Below, piece after piece: positions 13,609-15,681 of a stretch of 15,681 nucleotides of DNA. The translations under genes and the position numbers were made by a program. The stretch comes from Sphingomonas sanxanigenens. Lineage in GTDB: Bacteria; Pseudomonadota; Alphaproteobacteria; Sphingomonadales; Sphingomonadaceae. Position 1 is the first letter of the stretch. Each line of letters opens with the position of its first letter. Location: contig QFNN01000070.1 of the NCBI GenBank assembly GCA_003240855.1, positions 1 through 15,681 of the forward strand, in the 5' to 3' direction. The notes below the pieces were generated by a model. It saw only the letters and a list, made by a program, of their open reading frames with translations, made no database searches and was not told where the DNA came from.

Positions 13609-14596
13609 GATAGGCGCGATACCAGTCGACGAAGCGCGGGATGCCGACCGTGATCGGCGTCGTCGGCGCATAGTCCAGATCGGCGGCGATCGCTGATATG
13701 TCCGCGAAAGTCTCCGGCACGTCGCCGGGCTGCATCGGCAGCAGCTCGCGGATCGCCTCGCGCCCGCACGCCTGCTCGATCGTCGCGATCAGGTCGGTCA
13801 GCTTTTCGGACCGGTTGTTGCCGATATTGTAGATGCGGTGAGGGGCCGCGCTGCCGCCCGGCTTGGGCGCGCCATCATCCTGCGGAGGCCGGTCGACGCT
13901 CGCGATCACGCCAGTGACGATATCGTCGATATAGGTGAAGTCGCGGCGCATATCGCCATGGTTGAAAACCGGGATCGGCCGGCCCGCCAATATCGCGTCG
14001 GTGAACAGCCAGGCGGCCATGTCGGGGCGTCCCCAGGGGCCGTAAACGGTGAAGAAGCGCAGACCGGTGAGCGGAATGCGATAAAGATGCGCATAGCTTT
14101 CGCTCATCAACTCGTCGGCCTTCTTGGTCGCCGCATAGAGCGAGACGGGATGGTCCACGCGGTCGCCGACGCTGAACGGCAGGCTCTTGTTGCCGCCATA
14201 GACCGAGGATGAGGAGGCATAGACCATCGGCGTCCGCCGCGCCCGCGCGACTTCGAGCAGATTGAGATGCCCGACCAGATTGGAGCGGGCGTAGGCGCGG
14301 GGATTGTCGATCGAATGACGCACGCCAGCCTGCGCGCCGAGATGGACGATGCCGGTCAGCGCCTCGCCAGCCAGCGCCGAGTCGAGCGCCTGATCGTCGG
14401 CGAAATCGAGCCGCTTCATCACAAAGGCGTCGCCGAAGCGCGCCCTGAGGTCGGCGGCGCGATCCTCTTTCAGCTTCGGCGCATAATAGGCGTTGAAATC
14501 GTCGATCCCCAGCACGGCGTCGCCACGCGCCAGCAGCCGCGCCGCGACATGATAGCCGATGAACCCGGCCGCGCCGGTGACGAGGATTCGCTTCAT
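13598..14596 (-). CDS. NAD-dependent sugar-nucleotide epimerase, UDP-glucuronate 4-epimerase-like
   Basis: A 332-residue extended short-chain dehydrogenase. The NAD-binding GAAGFIG is at 8-14; the Ser region ASSSSVYG (127-134) and the YxxxK pair Y154/K158 (SLYAATKKADE) form the catalytic triad. The segments DDFNAYYAPKLKEDR, AGVRHSIDNP, RFFTVYGPWGRPDMA and RRDFTYIDDI match bacterial UDP-glucuronate 4-epimerases (LpsL/CapI group), which interconvert UDP-glucuronate and UDP-galacturonate; the exact substrate is inferred from these signatures. The start at 14596 gives MKRILVTGAAGFIG, with AAGG about 8 nt upstream on the minus strand. The frame stays open far upstream across the acyl-CoA dehydrogenase gene, but that extension is antisense shadow. 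Its 3' end overlaps the Sua5 gene. UDP-uronic acids feed capsules and the glycosphingolipids of sphingomonads. Confidence 0.9.
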   Translation of the reverse strand: MKRILVTGAAGFIGYHVAARLLARGDAVLGIDDFNAYYAPKLKEDRAADLRARFGDAFVMKRLDFADDQALDSALAGEALTGIVHLGAQAGVRHSIDNPRAYARSNLVGHLNLLEVARARRTPMVYASSSSVYGGNKSLPFSVGDRVDHPVSLYAATKKADELMSESYAHLYRIPLTGLRFFTVYGPWGRPDMAAWLFTDAILAGRPIPVFNHGDMRRDFTYIDDIVTGVIASVDRPPQDDGAPKPGGSAAPHRIYNIGNNRSEKLTDLIATIEQACGREAIRELLPMQPGDVPETFADISAIAADLDYAPTTPITVGIPRFVDWYRAYHGV

Positions 14597-14651
14597 CCGC
14601 GCCGCCTTTTCGCGCTGGAGGCGGCCATGCCGTAGCGGCAGATCATCTGAT

Positions 14652-14680
14652 TTGTGAGGATCATAGAGCGGAGCTATACG
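14652..14680 (+). promoter_or_regulatory. Candidate promoter of the acyl-CoA dehydrogenase gene
   Basis: TTGTGA (14652-14657) and TATACG (14675-14680) are separated by 17 nt and would start transcription about 27 nt before the ATG at 14714. Each hexamer matches the sigma-70 consensus at about four positions. Confidence 0.45.
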
Positions 14681-14713
14681 CGGCGCGAAACCGCAGGCAA
14701 GGCCGATGATCCT
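14657..14713. repeat. Inverted and direct short repeats around the acyl-CoA dehydrogenase start
   Basis: AGGATCAT (14657-14664) is a perfect inverted copy of ATGATCCT (14706-14713), 41 nt apart. A direct repeat GAGCTATAC occurs at 14671-14679 and again at 14716-14724, just inside the gene. This fits a looping or dimer repressor site, but no regulator gene is nearby. Confidence 0.4.
14673..14700 (-). promoter_or_regulatory. Candidate promoter of the epimerase-sua5 genes, overlapping the divergent one
   Basis: On the minus strand, TTGCCT (14695-14700) and TATAGC (14673-14678) are 16 nt apart. Its -10 falls on the same GCTATAC box as the plus-strand promoter, so the two would compete. The leader to the epimerase start would be about 70 nt. 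Confidence 0.35.
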
Positions 14714-15681
14714 ATGAGCTATACTCCGCCCGTTACCGAACAGCGTTTTGTCCTCAATCATGTCGTCGGCATCGCCGATCTCGCCGCCGACGATCGTTAC
14801 GCCGCCGCCACGCCCGATCTGATCGATGCGATCGTCGAGGGCGCGGGCGCCTTCGCCGCGGGCGAATATGCGCCGCTCAACCGCATCGGCGACGAAGTGG
14901 GCGCGATCTGGAAGGACGGCGTCGTCTCGATGCCGGAGGGCTTCCATGCCGCTTATCGCGCCTTCGTCGAAAATGGCTGGGGCAGCATCTCCGCGCCCGA
15001 GGCGTTTGGCGGGCAGGGGCTTCCCCATGTGCTGGCGACCGTGGTGATGGAAGATCTCGGCACCGCGAATATGGGCTTTTCGCTCATCAACATGCTGACC
15101 CCCGGCGCGATCGAGGCGCTGGTCGCCCACGGAACCGACGAGCAGCGCGAAACCTGGCTGCCCAAGCTGGTCTCGGGTGAATGGAACGGCACGATGAACC
15201 TCACCGAGCCGCAGGCGGGATCGGACGTCGGCGCGCTGCGCACGCAGGCGACGCCGGCGGGCGACGGATCGTGGCGCATCGTCGGCACCAAGATCTTCAT
15301 CACCTTCGGCGAACATGATCTGACCGACAATATCGTCCATCTCGTCCTCGCCCGCACGCCGGGTTCGCCCGAGGGGACGCGCGGCATCTCGCTCTTCCTC
15401 GTTCCCAAGATCAGGCTCGACGGCACGCCCAACGATGTGCGCTGCGCGTCGATCGAGCATAAGCTGGGCATCCACGCCTCGCCGACCTGCGTCATGTCCT
15501 ACGGCGACAATGGCGATTGCCATGGCTGGCTGATCGGCCCGGAAAATGCAGGCATGCGCGCAATGTTCACGATGATGAACAACGCCCGCCTCAATGTCGG
15601 GCTGCAGGGCGTGCAGATCGCCGAACGCGCGACGCAGCATGCCGTCGCCTATGCCCGCGAACGCGCGCAGAGCGGGGCGAC
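14714..15681 (+). CDS. Acyl-CoA dehydrogenase, large type (3' end outside window)
   Basis: An FAD-dependent acyl-CoA dehydrogenase introducing a 2,3 double bond into acyl-CoA thioesters, as in beta-oxidation or related chains. 322 codons are visible with no stop, and the family members I recall are about 590-600 residues, so roughly half is missing. The start MSYTPPVTEQRFVLNHVVG is the N-terminal extension of the large FadE/DmdC-like group. The flavin/substrate motif NLTEPQAGSDVGALRT lies at 163-178, followed by KIFITFGEHDLTDNIVHLVL, TRGISLFLVPK, EHKLGIHASPTCVM and MMNNARLNVGLQGVQIAERA. The group includes 3-methylmercaptopropionyl-CoA dehydrogenases, but I cannot assign that substrate. The ATG at 14714 has AAGG 11 nt upstream. 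It is divergent from the epimerase gene. Confidence 0.93.
   Translation, partial: MSYTPPVTEQRFVLNHVVGIADLAADDRYAAATPDLIDAIVEGAGAFAAGEYAPLNRIGDEVGAIWKDGVVSMPEGFHAAYRAFVENGWGSISAPEAFGGQGLPHVLATVVMEDLGTANMGFSLINMLTPGAIEALVAHGTDEQRETWLPKLVSGEWNGTMNLTEPQAGSDVGALRTQATPAGDGSWRIVGTKIFITFGEHDLTDNIVHLVLARTPGSPEGTRGISLFLVPKIRLDGTPNDVRCASIEHKLGIHASPTCVMSYGDNGDCHGWLIGPENAGMRAMFTMMNNARLNVGLQGVQIAERATQHAVAYARERAQSGA

Noticed and set aside
12646..13653. A 335-codon plus-strand open frame opposite sua5
   Set aside because: Arg/Gly/Asp-rich shadow; the minus strand encodes a full Sua5 protein with conserved motifs.
14597..15640. Upstream extension of the epimerase reading frame (total 680 codons)
   Set aside because: The extension is antisense to the acyl-CoA dehydrogenase gene; the conserved epimerase N-terminus begins at 14596.

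Overview
This is about 15.7 kb of GC-rich chromosomal DNA, and the protein sequences and gene order suggest an alphaproteobacterium of the Sphingomonadaceae. The window starts inside one gene and ends inside another. I see 14 protein-coding genes and no tRNA, rRNA, CRISPR array or insertion sequence. Most of it is ordinary housekeeping DNA. The accessory part is a three-gene type I secretion cassette.

Left part (1-6120): the 3' end of a SPOR-domain protein gene overlaps a dGTPase-type HD phosphohydrolase gene. A small secreted protein of unknown function lies on the minus strand behind a clear hairpin terminator. Next come argS (arginyl-tRNA synthetase), a membrane-anchored SPOR protein and nagZ (beta-N-acetylhexosaminidase), tightly packed with an ATGA overlap and a 7-nt gap. 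SPOR domains bind peptidoglycan lacking stem peptides, and NagZ recycles muropeptide sugars, so this block joins translation and nucleotide care with cell-wall turnover.

Middle (6121-10955): a 189-bp spacer with two CtrA-like motifs and a perfect 9-bp inverted repeat precedes a TolC-type outer membrane protein, a LapB/LssB-like ABC exporter and an HlyD-type adaptor. The ATGA overlap and 3-nt gap make these a single operon, a complete envelope-spanning exporter. No RTX or adhesin substrate is encoded in the window.

Right part (10956-15681): msrA (methionine sulfoxide reductase A) and galU (UTP-glucose-1-phosphate uridylyltransferase) run on the plus strand. A UDP-glucuronate 4-epimerase-like gene and a Sua5-type threonylcarbamoyl-AMP synthase run on the minus strand, overlap by 11 nt and converge on galU. 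A 117-bp divergent region with candidate overlapping promoters separates the epimerase from the start of a large acyl-CoA dehydrogenase that leaves the window. GalU and the epimerase act at two points of the UDP-glucose to UDP-glucuronate to UDP-galacturonate route, which fits surface polysaccharide or glycosphingolipid synthesis.

No gap between genes exceeds 300 bp. The largest is 2265-2538. I found no convincing new multi-gene system. The points most worth following are the substrate and control of the secretion cassette, the small secreted protein, and the control regions before the secretion cassette and the acyl-CoA dehydrogenase.
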